Positions 56,055-63,556 of a stretch of 64,000 nucleotides of DNA are shown here, piece after piece. Below the pieces are notes generated by a model. That model was given only the letters and a program-made list of their open reading frames with translations. It had not been told where the DNA came from and ran no database searches. Within the stretch, counting starts at the first letter, position 1. Each line of letters opens with the position of its first letter. Source of the DNA: Glaciihabitans sp. INWT7 (GTDB taxonomy: Bacteria; Actinomycetota; Actinomycetes; Actinomycetales; Microbacteriaceae); NCBI RefSeq assembly GCF_014217685.1, contig NZ_CP043653.1:1368419-1432418 (forward strand), in the 5' to 3' direction. The translations under genes were made by a program, and so were the position numbers.

Positions 56055-58436
56055 CTAACGCTCCACGTAAGCCGCGAGGTGCTTGCCGGTGAGGGTGGAG
56101 CGCTCGGCGACGAGTGCGGCGGGGGTGCCCTCGAACACGATCAGCCCACCATCGTGGCCGGCTCCCGGGCCGAGATCGATGATCCAGTCGGCATGTGCCA
56201 TGACCGCCTGGTGGTGCTCGACGACGATGACCGATTTGCCCGAATCCACCAGTCGGTCCAGAAGGGCGAGCAGCTGCTCGACATCGGCGAGGTGGAGACC
56301 GGTGGTCGGCTCGTCGAGCACGTAGACGTCACCCTTCTCCGCCATGTGGATGGCGAGTTTGAGTCGTTGCCGCTCGCCACCGGAGAGCGTGCTGAGCGGC
56401 TGGCCGAGGCTGAGGTACCCCAGGCCCACGTCGACGAGCCGATGCAGGATGGCGTGCGCCGCCGGTGTGCGGGCCTCACCGCGTGAAAAGAACTCTTCGG
56501 CCTCGGTCAAGGACATCGCGAGCACCTCGCTGATGTCGCGCCCGCCGAGGTGATACTCCAGCACCAAAGCCTGGAATCGTTTGCCCTCGCACACCTCGCA
56601 GGGGGAGGCGACGCTCGCCATCATCCCGAGATCGGTGAAGATCACGCCGGCCCCGTTGCAATTCGGGCACGCGCCCTCCGAATTGGCGCTGAACAGCGCG
56701 GGTTTGACCCCGTTTGCCTTCGCGAACGCGCTGCGGATCGGGTCGAGCAGCCCGGTGTAGGTCGCCGGATTGCTGCGACGCGATCCCTTGATCGCTCCCT
56801 GGTCTATGGACACCACGCCATCCCGCAGGGGAAGGGACCCGTGAACGAGTGAGCTCTTGCCCGACCCGGCCACTCCGGTGATGACCACGAGCACGCCGAG
56901 CGGGATGTCGACGTCGAGATTCTGCAGATTGTGTGCCGTCGCGCCCCGAACCTGCAGCGAGCCGGACGGTGACCTCACCTCCGGTTTGAGGGAGCGCTGG
57001 TCGTCCAGGTGCCGGCCGGTCAGCGTGTCGCTCGATCTGAGCGCCTCGACGGAGCCTTCGAAGCAGATGACTCCTCCTGCGGTTCCCGCACCGGGTCCGA
57101 GATCGACGACATGGTCCGCGATCGCGATCGTCTCCGGTTTATGCTCGACGACCAACACAGTGTTGCCCTTGTCTCGCAGCTGAAGCAGCAGGGCGTTCAT
57201 GTGCTCGATGTCGTGCGGGTGCAGGCCGATCGTCGGTTCATCGAAGACATAGGTGACGTCGGTGAGCGAGGAGCCGAGGTGCCGGATCATCTTCGTGCGC
57301 TGGGCCTCGCCGCCGGAGAGCGAACCCGCCGGCCGATCGAGAGAGAGGTATCCGAGCCCGATCTCCACGAAGGAGTCGAGAGTCTGGCTGAGCGCGGCGA
57401 GCAGGGGAGCGACGGTCGGATCCCGGATGGTCCGCACCCAGTCGGCGAGATCGCTGATCTGCATGGCGCAGGCCTCGGCGATGCTCAGTCCGGCGACCCG
57501 TGAGGAACGGGCGCCCTCGTTGAGTCGGGTGCCAGCGCAGTCGGGACAGGTCGCGAAGGTGACGGCCCGATCCACGAAGGCGCGGATGTGCGGCTGCATG
57601 GCCTCGCGGTCCTTCGAGAGGAAGGACTTCTGCACCTTGGGGATGAGCCCCTCGTAGGTCATGTTGATGTCGCCGACCTTCACCTTGGTCGGTTCGTGGT
57701 ACAGGAAGTCGTCGAGCTCGCGCTTCGAATAGTCACGGATCGGCTTGTTGGCATCGAGGAACCCGGAGCCGGTGAAGATGCGCACGCCCCAACCGTCTGC
57801 GGTGTAGCCGGGAATGGTCATAGCGCCCTCGGCGAGGGACTTGGAATCGTCATAGAGCTGCGTCAGATCGATGTCGCTGACCCGGCCCATACCCTCACAC
57901 CGCGGGCACATGCCGCCCGTGACGGTGAAACTGCGCCTCTCCTTCACCGTACGGCCTGCCTTGTCCATGGTCACCGCGCCCGATCCGCTCACCGAGGGCA
58001 CGTTGAACGCAAAGGCCTGCGGGGAGCCGAGATGCGGCATCCCGAGACGGCTGAATACGACCCGCAGCATCGCGTTGGCGTCGGTCGCGGTGCCGACCGT
58101 GGAGCGTGAGTTCGCCCCCATCCGTTCTTGGTCGACGATGATCGCGGTGGTCAGGCCCTCGAGCCGGTCGACGTCGGGCCGTGCAAGGGTCGGCATGAAG
58201 CCCTGGAGGAACGCGCTGTAGGTCTCGTTGATCATGCGCTGCGAGTCCGCGGCGATCGTGCCGAAGACCAGGGAGCTCTTGCCGGAGCCCGACACCCCGG
58301 TGAACACGGTCAGTCGCCGTTTCGGGATGTCGACGCTGACATTCTTGAGGTTGTTCACGCGCGCCCCGTGAACTCGAATCAGGTCGTGGCCGTCGGCGGC
58401 GTGTCGTGCCGGGGGGCTATCCGCAGTCTCGTTCAT
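56055..58436 (-). CDS. UvrA paralogue (short, drug-resistance/DrrC-like type)
   Basis: 793 residues, shorter than housekeeping UvrA (about 950). Two ABC modules: Walker A GVSGSGKSS and GVAGSGKSS, signatures GSLSGGEAQR and STLSGGERQRL, Walker B YVFDEPTIGLHP and YVLDEPTTGLHL. Zinc pairs CPRCEGMGR / CPDCAGTR and CPNCNGAG / CEVCEGKR are kept. The shortened N-terminal insert suggests loss of the UvrB-binding region, as in self-resistance UvrA-like proteins. TAGGCT lies 9 nt before ATG 58436. Confidence 0.88.
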   Translation of the reverse strand: MNETADSPPARHAADGHDLIRVHGARVNNLKNVSVDIPKRRLTVFTGVSGSGKSSLVFGTIAADSQRMINETYSAFLQGFMPTLARPDVDRLEGLTTAIIVDQERMGANSRSTVGTATDANAMLRVVFSRLGMPHLGSPQAFAFNVPSVSGSGAVTMDKAGRTVKERRSFTVTGGMCPRCEGMGRVSDIDLTQLYDDSKSLAEGAMTIPGYTADGWGVRIFTGSGFLDANKPIRDYSKRELDDFLYHEPTKVKVGDINMTYEGLIPKVQKSFLSKDREAMQPHIRAFVDRAVTFATCPDCAGTRLNEGARSSRVAGLSIAEACAMQISDLADWVRTIRDPTVAPLLAALSQTLDSFVEIGLGYLSLDRPAGSLSGGEAQRTKMIRHLGSSLTDVTYVFDEPTIGLHPHDIEHMNALLLQLRDKGNTVLVVEHKPETIAIADHVVDLGPGAGTAGGVICFEGSVEALRSSDTLTGRHLDDQRSLKPEVRSPSGSLQVRGATAHNLQNLDVDIPLGVLVVITGVAGSGKSSLVHGSLPLRDGVVSIDQGAIKGSRRSNPATYTGLLDPIRSAFAKANGVKPALFSANSEGACPNCNGAGVIFTDLGMMASVASPCEVCEGKRFQALVLEYHLGGRDISEVLAMSLTEAEEFFSRGEARTPAAHAILHRLVDVGLGYLSLGQPLSTLSGGERQRLKLAIHMAEKGDVYVLDEPTTGLHLADVEQLLALLDRLVDSGKSVIVVEHHQAVMAHADWIIDLGPGAGHDGGLIVFEGTPAALVAERSTLTGKHLAAYVER

Positions 58437-58445
58437 CTCGCGGCA

Positions 58446-58451
58446 AGCCTA
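58446..58451 (-). promoter_or_regulatory. -10 box TAGGCT before the UvrA paralogue
   Basis: On the minus strand TAGGCT ends 9 nt before ATG 58436; no ribosome site. Leaderless start inferred. Confidence 0.45.
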
Positions 58452-58467
58452 CGGGCGCTGGGCGGCC

Positions 58468-58512
58468 GCTGGGTCGTCGATCGCTGGGTTGTCGATCGCA
58501 GGGCGCGGTCGA
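58468..58512. repeat. 15-bp tandem repeat, 2 near-exact plus 1 degenerate unit, intergenic
   Basis: GCTGGGTCGTCGATC then GCTGGGTTGTCGATC (14 of 15 identical), then a diverged third unit. It lies in the 137-bp gap between the divergent UvrA paralogue and the toroid protein gene, so the 15-bp period is not explained by codons here. Confidence 0.78.
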
Positions 58513-58573
58513 ACTGGGGCAGCGAATCGGGCGACCGGTTGCGGCAACGAGAGGGTCGCCAGATGATAGAACG

Positions 58574-59572
58574 GTGCCGCCACCGCTGACCGCCTCTGTG
58601 CGCGAGTTTCTCCTCGACACCGATGTCGCCTTGCGCTGGCAGGTCGAGCGCGACCTGCTGGAGTCGCCTCGCGAGGTCTGGGAATCGACGCGAGGTCGCG
58701 TTGCGACCGAGGGCTTCGGAGCGCAGCTGCTCGCCCTCCAGGATCCAGACGGACAGTGGGCCGGGGGAGCGTTCTTCCCCAGCGATTTCGATTTCGACTC
58801 TCCGGAGGCGGCGGAGGGCGCGGGGCAGCCGTGGACGGCGACGAGCTGGTCGCTCAGTTCCCTTCGGGAATGGGGACTGGATGCGGCGGTCCTTTCTGGC
58901 ACCGCCGCCGCGCTCGCGGCACACAGCCGGTGGGAGTACAACGACCGACCGTACTGGGAGGGAGAGGTGGATTGTTGCATCAACGCCTCGACCCTCGCGA
59001 ACGGAGCCTGGCTCGGTGCCGATGTCTCCGTCCTCGCGGGGTGGTTTCCGCAGCACCAGCTTGAGGATGGGGGATGGAACTGCGAATGGGTAAATGGATC
59101 GACCCGCTCGTCGTTCGACTCCACGCTGAACAGCCTGAAGGGCATCCTCTCCTACGAGTTGCAGACCGGGAGGAATGCCGAACTGAGCGCAGCCAGGCGC
59201 AGGGGAGAGGACTACCTCCTGCGGCGCAGGCTGTTGTACTCGCTCTCCCGCGGAGAGATCCTCGGTGCTCGGATGACGCGGGTCGCCTATCCGTTTCGCT
59301 CCTTCTACAGCGCCCTGAATGCGGTGGACTACTTTCGTTCGGCTTCGCTGTTCGACGGCACCGCGCCAGACCCCCGCATCGCCGAAGCCATCGAATCGGT
59401 ACGGAACGCCCGCCAGTCGGATGGCAGGTGGCTGCAGCAGCGCCGGCACCCGGGGAGGGTGTGGTTCGAGATCGACGTCGACGTCGACGAGCCGTCGCCC
59501 TGGCTCACGTTCTTCGCGACTCGGGTGCTGTCCTGGTGGGATGAGGCGTCGGGTCTCGAGCGACAGGCCTGA
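58574..59572 (+). CDS. Squalene-cyclase-like alpha/alpha-toroid protein
   Basis: 332 residues. Three QxxDGxW-type repeats are visible: ALQDPDGQWAGG, HQLEDGGWNCEW and ARQSDGRWLQQ, as in prenyltransferase/squalene cyclase toroids. The catalytic DxDD of squalene-hopene cyclase and the full length (about 630) are absent, so it is a half-size relative, not a hopene synthase. The start GTG 58574 is the only usable start after 58436; no ribosome site. Function unknown. Confidence 0.7.
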   Translation: MPPPLTASVREFLLDTDVALRWQVERDLLESPREVWESTRGRVATEGFGAQLLALQDPDGQWAGGAFFPSDFDFDSPEAAEGAGQPWTATSWSLSSLREWGLDAAVLSGTAAALAAHSRWEYNDRPYWEGEVDCCINASTLANGAWLGADVSVLAGWFPQHQLEDGGWNCEWVNGSTRSSFDSTLNSLKGILSYELQTGRNAELSAARRRGEDYLLRRRLLYSLSRGEILGARMTRVAYPFRSFYSALNAVDYFRSASLFDGTAPDPRIAEAIESVRNARQSDGRWLQQRRHPGRVWFEIDVDVDEPSPWLTFFATRVLSWWDEASGLERQA

Positions 59573-59657
59573 TCGCGAAACCGGACCGGGACGGCGCTCG
59601 GTGAGTCCGTCGATGGGGGATCATGGTGCCCTTTCGGCCCGAGGCTGTGCCCGCCCG

Positions 59658-60020
59658 TCAGGACCGCAGGATCTTCGCCAGCGCTCTCCCGTGGGCCAAC
59701 TCGTCGACCAGTTTGTCGAGGTAGCGCACCTTCTGCATCACGGGGTCTTCGACCTCTTCGACTCGAACACCGCAGACGACCCCGGTGATGAGTGGCGCAT
59801 TCATATTGAGGTGGGCTGCGGCGAAGAAGTCTTCATACGACGTGCCGGCGACGATGTGCTTGTCCACCTCGTCGTCGTCGAAACCAGTCAACCACGTGAT
59901 GACTTCGTTGAGTTCGGCCGTCGTGCGGCCCTTTCTCTCGACCTTCTTCACATAGAGCGGATACACGGTGGCGAAGGGCATGGCGTAGACGCGTCGGAGA
60001 GTCGCTTCGCCCGTTTTCAT
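59658..60020 (-). CDS. DUF2200 family protein
   Basis: 120 residues matching the DUF2200 pattern: RVYAMPFATVYPLYVKKVERKGRT, VITWLTGFDDDE, SYEDFFAAAHLNMNAPLITGVVCG and ARALAKILRS-like end. Function unknown; small cytoplasmic protein. ATG 60020 overlaps the HxlR stop (ATGA), so it is controlled with that regulator. Confidence 0.85.
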   Translation of the reverse strand: MKTGEATLRRVYAMPFATVYPLYVKKVERKGRTTAELNEVITWLTGFDDDEVDKHIVAGTSYEDFFAAAHLNMNAPLITGVVCGVRVEEVEDPVMQKVRYLDKLVDELAHGRALAKILRS

Positions 60021-60565
60021 GCGGGCAATTCTAGTGACGCCTCCACCGGGGCGGAGCCTGTTGTTCGATCCCGTTTTCGACTCGCCGTGGCCGAGGCGAA
60101 GGCGGCATCGAGGCGTTCGAGCGCGCCGGGGCCGACCACGGGTCCCGGTGGGGTACCGAGGTGACGGGTGCGCAATTCGTCCATCAGCTCGTCGACGAAG
60201 GCCGGACCGCCCTCTCGCATGACCTGCTGCCGAATCCGCAGCTCTTCGCTTCCCGGCTGCCAATCCAGACCCCAGTTGCCCAGGGCATAGATCACGGGCA
60301 GTGTCTGGATGCCGGCTTCCGTGAGGCTGTAGCGTGCGCGCTGGCCCCGTGCGGCCGTGCCGCGCGTGAGGATGCCCGCCTCCACGAGCCGCACGAGTCG
60401 GTCGGCGAGGATGTTCGACGCGATGCCTTCGATCGATCCGGTGAGCAGTGCCCGGAAGTGGCGGCGGTCTCCGAAGATCACGTCGCGCAGCACCAGGAGC
60501 GACCAACGATCGCCGAGCACCTCTACCGCGGCGTTGATCGGGCATCCGGATCGCGGTTCCACCAT
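60017..60565 (-). CDS. HxlR family transcriptional regulator
   Basis: 182 residues. The HxlR winged helix domain (about 1-100) begins CPINAAVEVLGDRWSLLVLRDVIFG and contains GSIEGIASNILADRLVRLVEAGIL; a C-terminal extension follows. ATG 60565 is preceded by GAGGAGG (very close); the frame is open 21 codons further. Divergent from a reductase gene over 85 bp containing a promoter and a perfect inverted repeat, the likely operator. Confidence 0.88.
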   Translation of the reverse strand: MVEPRSGCPINAAVEVLGDRWSLLVLRDVIFGDRRHFRALLTGSIEGIASNILADRLVRLVEAGILTRGTAARGQRARYSLTEAGIQTLPVIYALGNWGLDWQPGSEELRIRQQVMREGGPAFVDELMDELRTRHLGTPPGPVVGPGALERLDAAFASATASRKRDRTTGSAPVEASLELPA

Positions 60566-60585
60566 TCCTCCTCGTGACAGATTGC

Positions 60586-60613
60586 TTGACAGTCTCGTCG
60601 TTCTCAATATAGT
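60586..60613 (+). promoter_or_regulatory. Near-consensus promoter TTGACA-N16-TATAGT
   Basis: -35 TTGACA at 60586-60591, -10 TATAGT at 60608-60613. It reads toward the RibD-like gene with a start near 60620 and a leader of about 30 nt. The -10 lies on the inverted repeat operator, so binding there would block transcription. Confidence 0.75.
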
Positions 60614-60635
60614 GGTTGCAGAACGCAACCACTAT
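60609..60635. promoter_or_regulatory. Perfect 11-bp inverted repeat, likely HxlR operator
   Basis: ATAGTGGTTGC-AGAAC-GCAACCACTAT: perfect 11-bp arms with a 5-bp centre, between the divergent HxlR and RibD-like genes. Position over the -10 and start site of the plus-strand promoter and upstream of the HxlR gene fits repression of both. Confidence 0.78.
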
Positions 60636-60650
60636 TTTGAGGAGAAGCTG

Positions 60651-61232
60651 GTGGGCCGCTTCGTGTATTGGATGAACGTGTCCCTCGATCTGCGGATCGA
60701 GCAGGTTCCGGGCGACGATGGCGCGGGGGAGTGGCTGCGAATCGGCGAAGAATTGCACCGCGAGTTCAACGCGCGGGCGCGGGAGCTCGCCGTGATGGTG
60801 CAGGGTCGGGTCATATTCGAGACCATGGAGGAGTACTGGCCGCGCGCGCGCACAGACGAATCGCTGCCGGACTTCCTGCGGGAATACGGCGAGATCTGGA
60901 CGGATACGCCCAAGGTACTCGTGTCCCGAACCCGCAGCCGCGCGGACTTCAACACCCGGGTGATCGGGGGAGATCACGCGATCGAGCAGCTCGCCGAACT
61001 CCGGGCGGAGACCGAGGGAGCCATCGGTGTGGGGGGTGCCGATCTCGCCACGCAGGTGCTGCGGGCGGGGCTGCTCGACGAGTTGCTGCTCTTCACCCAT
61101 CCTGCGATCCTCGGCTTCGGCAGACCGTTGTTCGACGACTACGACCGCCCGATCGAGCTCGATCTGCTCGAGCAGCGGTCATTCGAACAGGGGGTCACGA
61201 TGCACCACTACGCGATCCGGCACGAGAGTTAG
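60651..61232 (+). CDS. Dihydrofolate reductase / RibD C-terminal family protein
   Basis: 193 residues. Starts GRFVYWMNVSLD (family start) at GTG 60651 with GAGGAG 6 nt upstream. Later motifs: VQGRVIFETMEEYWP, KVLVSRT, AIGVGGADLATQVLRAGLLDELLLFTHPAILGFGRPLF in parts. These NAD(P)H reductases act on unknown substrates; pairing with HxlR regulators is common. Followed after 6 bp by an MBL-fold gene. Confidence 0.86.
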   Translation: MGRFVYWMNVSLDLRIEQVPGDDGAGEWLRIGEELHREFNARARELAVMVQGRVIFETMEEYWPRARTDESLPDFLREYGEIWTDTPKVLVSRTRSRADFNTRVIGGDHAIEQLAELRAETEGAIGVGGADLATQVLRAGLLDELLLFTHPAILGFGRPLFDDYDRPIELDLLEQRSFEQGVTMHHYAIRHES

Positions 61233-61238
61233 AACGCC

Positions 61239-62090
61239 GTGCTGACCCGGATTGCGAAGGCCGTCTTCGTGCACGAGAGCAGCTTCTGCCAGAGCAACAC
61301 GGTCGTCGTGCAGGGTGATGCCGGGGTGCTGGTCATCGACGCAGGGGTATTCGAGAGTGAGTTGCTCTGCCTCGCCAAGGACCTGTCTGAGTTGGGCCAC
61401 ATTGTCGTGGCGGGTTTCTCGACGCATCCGCATTGGGATCACCTGCTCTGGCATTCCGCGCTCGGCACGGCAACCCGTTACGGTACCGCCGGGTGTGCAG
61501 CCACCGCCGAGGATCGACTGTCGGGCGGGGTGCAGGCAGCGGCGAAGGCCGCGGGCATCCCCGAGCACGTGCCGCTGGAACTCCTCGGCCACATCACCGG
61601 ACTGCCGGCGGGCGCTGTGCAGATTCCCTGGGATGGTCCCCGGGTGCGGATCATCGAACATCGAGCCCATGCCCCCGGGCATGCCGCGCTCGTGATCGAC
61701 GAAGCCCGAGTGCTGGTCGCCGGTGACATGCTCTCCGATGTGCTGATTCCCATGCTCGACCTGAACGGCCCCGACGACCCGATCGGGGATTACCTGACGG
61801 CGCTGGAAGTGATCGAAGCCGAAGCCCGTGACGCGGTCGTCGTCGTTCCGGGCCACGGCTCGGTCGGCGGGGTCGGTCAGATGCGCGCACGGATCGATCG
61901 GGACCGGGACTACGTTCACGCCCTGCGCGAGGACCAGGAGCCGCTCGACCCGCGGGTCGGTCCGTCGGCTCAGCCCGGCTGGGAATGGGTGAGCGACGTC
62001 CACAGCGGGCAACTTCGCCGGCTCGCCCAGCATGGCCCCGCACAGCATGGTCCCGCACAGCACGATCCCGCACAGCACGATCCCGCCTAG
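61239..62090 (+). CDS. MBL-fold metallo-hydrolase with repeated C-terminus
   Basis: 283 residues. Metal motif T62-H63-P-H65-W-D67-H68, later APGHAALVIDEARVLVAGDML and VVPGHGSVGG complete the metallo-beta-lactamase fold. Substrate unknown. The last 20 residues are AQHGP/AQHDP units coded by a 15-bp tandem repeat running up to the stop codon; this tail is outside the fold and could vary in length. GTG 61239 follows the RibD-like gene by 6 bp. Confidence 0.85.
   Translation: MLTRIAKAVFVHESSFCQSNTVVVQGDAGVLVIDAGVFESELLCLAKDLSELGHIVVAGFSTHPHWDHLLWHSALGTATRYGTAGCAATAEDRLSGGVQAAAKAAGIPEHVPLELLGHITGLPAGAVQIPWDGPRVRIIEHRAHAPGHAALVIDEARVLVAGDMLSDVLIPMLDLNGPDDPIGDYLTALEVIEAEARDAVVVVPGHGSVGGVGQMRARIDRDRDYVHALREDQEPLDPRVGPSAQPGWEWVSDVHSGQLRRLAQHGPAQHGPAQHDPAQHDPA
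62026..62085 (+). repeat. 15-bp tandem repeat, 4 units, 3' end of the MBL gene
   Basis: Units at 62026, 62041, 62056 and 62071; the last two (CACAGCACGATCCCG) are identical and the others differ by one to four bases. A degenerate fifth unit carries the stop codon. Confidence 0.92.
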
Positions 62091-62182
62091 CGCGGCTGCG
62101 CTGGCGCGGTAGAGGCGGCGACCGGGCGCCGTCGCGCGTCCGCTTCGGCGGCCGACGCGGCCCCGGCGCTGACGAGAAACTA

Positions 62183-62211
62183 TTGCGCCCGTCGGCAGCT
62201 CGTTGTAATCT
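62183..62211 (+). promoter_or_regulatory. Promoter TTGCGC-N17-TAATCT of the arsR-type gene
   Basis: -35 TTGCGC at 62183-62188 and -10 TAATCT at 62206-62211. The -10 ends 8 nt before ATG 62220 and no ribosome site exists, so the transcript is probably leaderless. Confidence 0.65.
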
Positions 62212-62232
62212 ACAACCAAATGGTTGTACAAC
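62203..62232. promoter_or_regulatory. Three overlapping palindromes over the -10 and start codon (ArsR operator)
   Basis: TTGTA-ATC-TACAA (62203-62215), TACAACC-AAAT-GGTTGTA (62211-62228) and GTTGTACAAC (62223-62232). They cover the -10 box and the first codons of the ArsR-type gene, fitting strong autoregulation. Confidence 0.72.
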
Positions 62233-62561
62233 AGGAACTCAGCGACGACGCAGTGAACCGCATCTTCCGGGCACTCGCCGATGCGACGCGGCGCGATATT
62301 GTACGCCGCACCCTGATCGAGGAGGTCTCGGTCTCTCAGCTTGCTGACGCGTACGCCATGTCGTTCGCGGCCGTGCAGAAGCACGTCGCCGTACTGGAGG
62401 AGGCGGAGCTCGTGACCAAAAAGCGACGCGGTCGGGAGCGGATGGTGCGCGGCGACCTCGCGCGGATCCGTCAGGCACAGCGCCTCCTCGACCAGTTCGA
62501 GCAACTCTGGCGCTCGCGGATCGACCAGCTCGATGCCCTGCTCGATGAAGACACTCACTAG
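62220..62561 (+). CDS. ArsR/SmtB family transcriptional regulator
   Basis: 113 residues with a winged helix (IFRALADATRRDIVRRTL, SVSQLADAYAMSFAAVQKHVAVLEEAELVTKKRRGRERMV in parts). No cysteine metal site, so it is not a metal sensor of ArsR type; this subgroup commonly pairs with AHSA1 proteins. ATG 62220 lies inside its own predicted operator. The AHSA1 gene follows after 11 bp. Confidence 0.88.
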   Translation: MVVQQELSDDAVNRIFRALADATRRDIVRRTLIEEVSVSQLADAYAMSFAAVQKHVAVLEEAELVTKKRRGRERMVRGDLARIRQAQRLLDQFEQLWRSRIDQLDALLDEDTH

Positions 62562-62572
62562 AAAGGCGAATC

Positions 62573-63556
62573 ATGCCCGTCACCTCCGTCGAGAAGGATC
62601 TCGACCAGCTCACCATCACCGTCATCGCTGACTTCGCGGCACCGGTCACCCGCCTCTGGGACGCGTACATGGATCCTCGCCAGCTCGAGCGATTCTGGGG
62701 TCCGCCCAGCTATCCCGCGACCTTCTTCCGTCACGACGTGGCAGTCGGCGGTCGAAGTGTCTATCGCATGACCGGTCCCGCGGGTGACGAGCACTGGGGC
62801 TGCTGGGAGTGGACGCACGTGGATGCCCCCCGGGCGTTCGAGGTCATCGACTGGTTCGCGGACGAATCTGGCGCTCCGAACACGGGCCTTCCGTCCGTGC
62901 GCGCGAACTTCGCGTTCGAGCAGACGGCAACCGGATCGCGGCTCACTACCGTCTCCCGCCTCGACTCCCTCGTCCAGCTCGAGCAGCTCGTCTCGATGGG
63001 GGTGCTCGAAGGCACCCGCGAGGCGATGTCCCAGATCGACGCCGTGCTCGCCGACCTCGCGGAGTTCGCCGCCAGCCGTGCAGCGGAGGCACAGATCCTC
63101 AGCGACACCCAGGTGCGGGTTGCCCGCGTCGTCCGGGGCACCGTCGAGCAGGTCTGGCGGGCCCACAACGATGCCGAACTCATGAAGCGGTGGCTGCTCG
63201 GCCCCGACGGATGGACGATGCCGGTGTGCGAGATCGCGGCGGACGTCGGCGACAGCTACCGGTACGTGTGGGAGCCCGACGGTGGTGGCGAGGGTTTCGG
63301 CTTCACCGGGGAGCTTCTCGAGAGCGAGCCGCCACACCGCGCGGTCACCAGCGAGGCGATGATCGGAATGGACTTCCCGCCCACCCGCAACGAGCTCACC
63401 CTCACCCCCGTGCAGGGCGGAACACTGCTCTCGCTCGTCATCACCTACGCGAACGCCGAGATGCGGGATGCGGTGCTCGCCACCGGAATGACCGACGGCA
63501 TGGAGACCAGTTACGCGCGGCTCGAGGGCCTGTTCGAGGCCAACGTCAGCGTCTAG
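62573..63556 (+). CDS. Tandem AHSA1/SRPBCC domain protein
   Basis: 327 residues made of two AHSA1-type START/Bet v1 folds: residues about 12-165 (FAAPVTRLWDAYMDPRQLERFWGPPSYP in parts) and about 178-325 (VRGTVEQVWRAHNDAELMKRWLLGPDGW in parts). Each has its own hydrophobic ligand cavity by family knowledge. AGAAAGGCG precedes ATG 62573. Co-transcribed with the ArsR-type regulator. Ligand unknown. Its stop interlocks with the CopC-like gene through CTAG. Confidence 0.88.
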   Translation: MPVTSVEKDLDQLTITVIADFAAPVTRLWDAYMDPRQLERFWGPPSYPATFFRHDVAVGGRSVYRMTGPAGDEHWGCWEWTHVDAPRAFEVIDWFADESGAPNTGLPSVRANFAFEQTATGSRLTTVSRLDSLVQLEQLVSMGVLEGTREAMSQIDAVLADLAEFAASRAAEAQILSDTQVRVARVVRGTVEQVWRAHNDAELMKRWLLGPDGWTMPVCEIAADVGDSYRYVWEPDGGGEGFGFTGELLESEPPHRAVTSEAMIGMDFPPTRNELTLTPVQGGTLLSLVITYANAEMRDAVLATGMTDGMETSYARLEGLFEANVSV

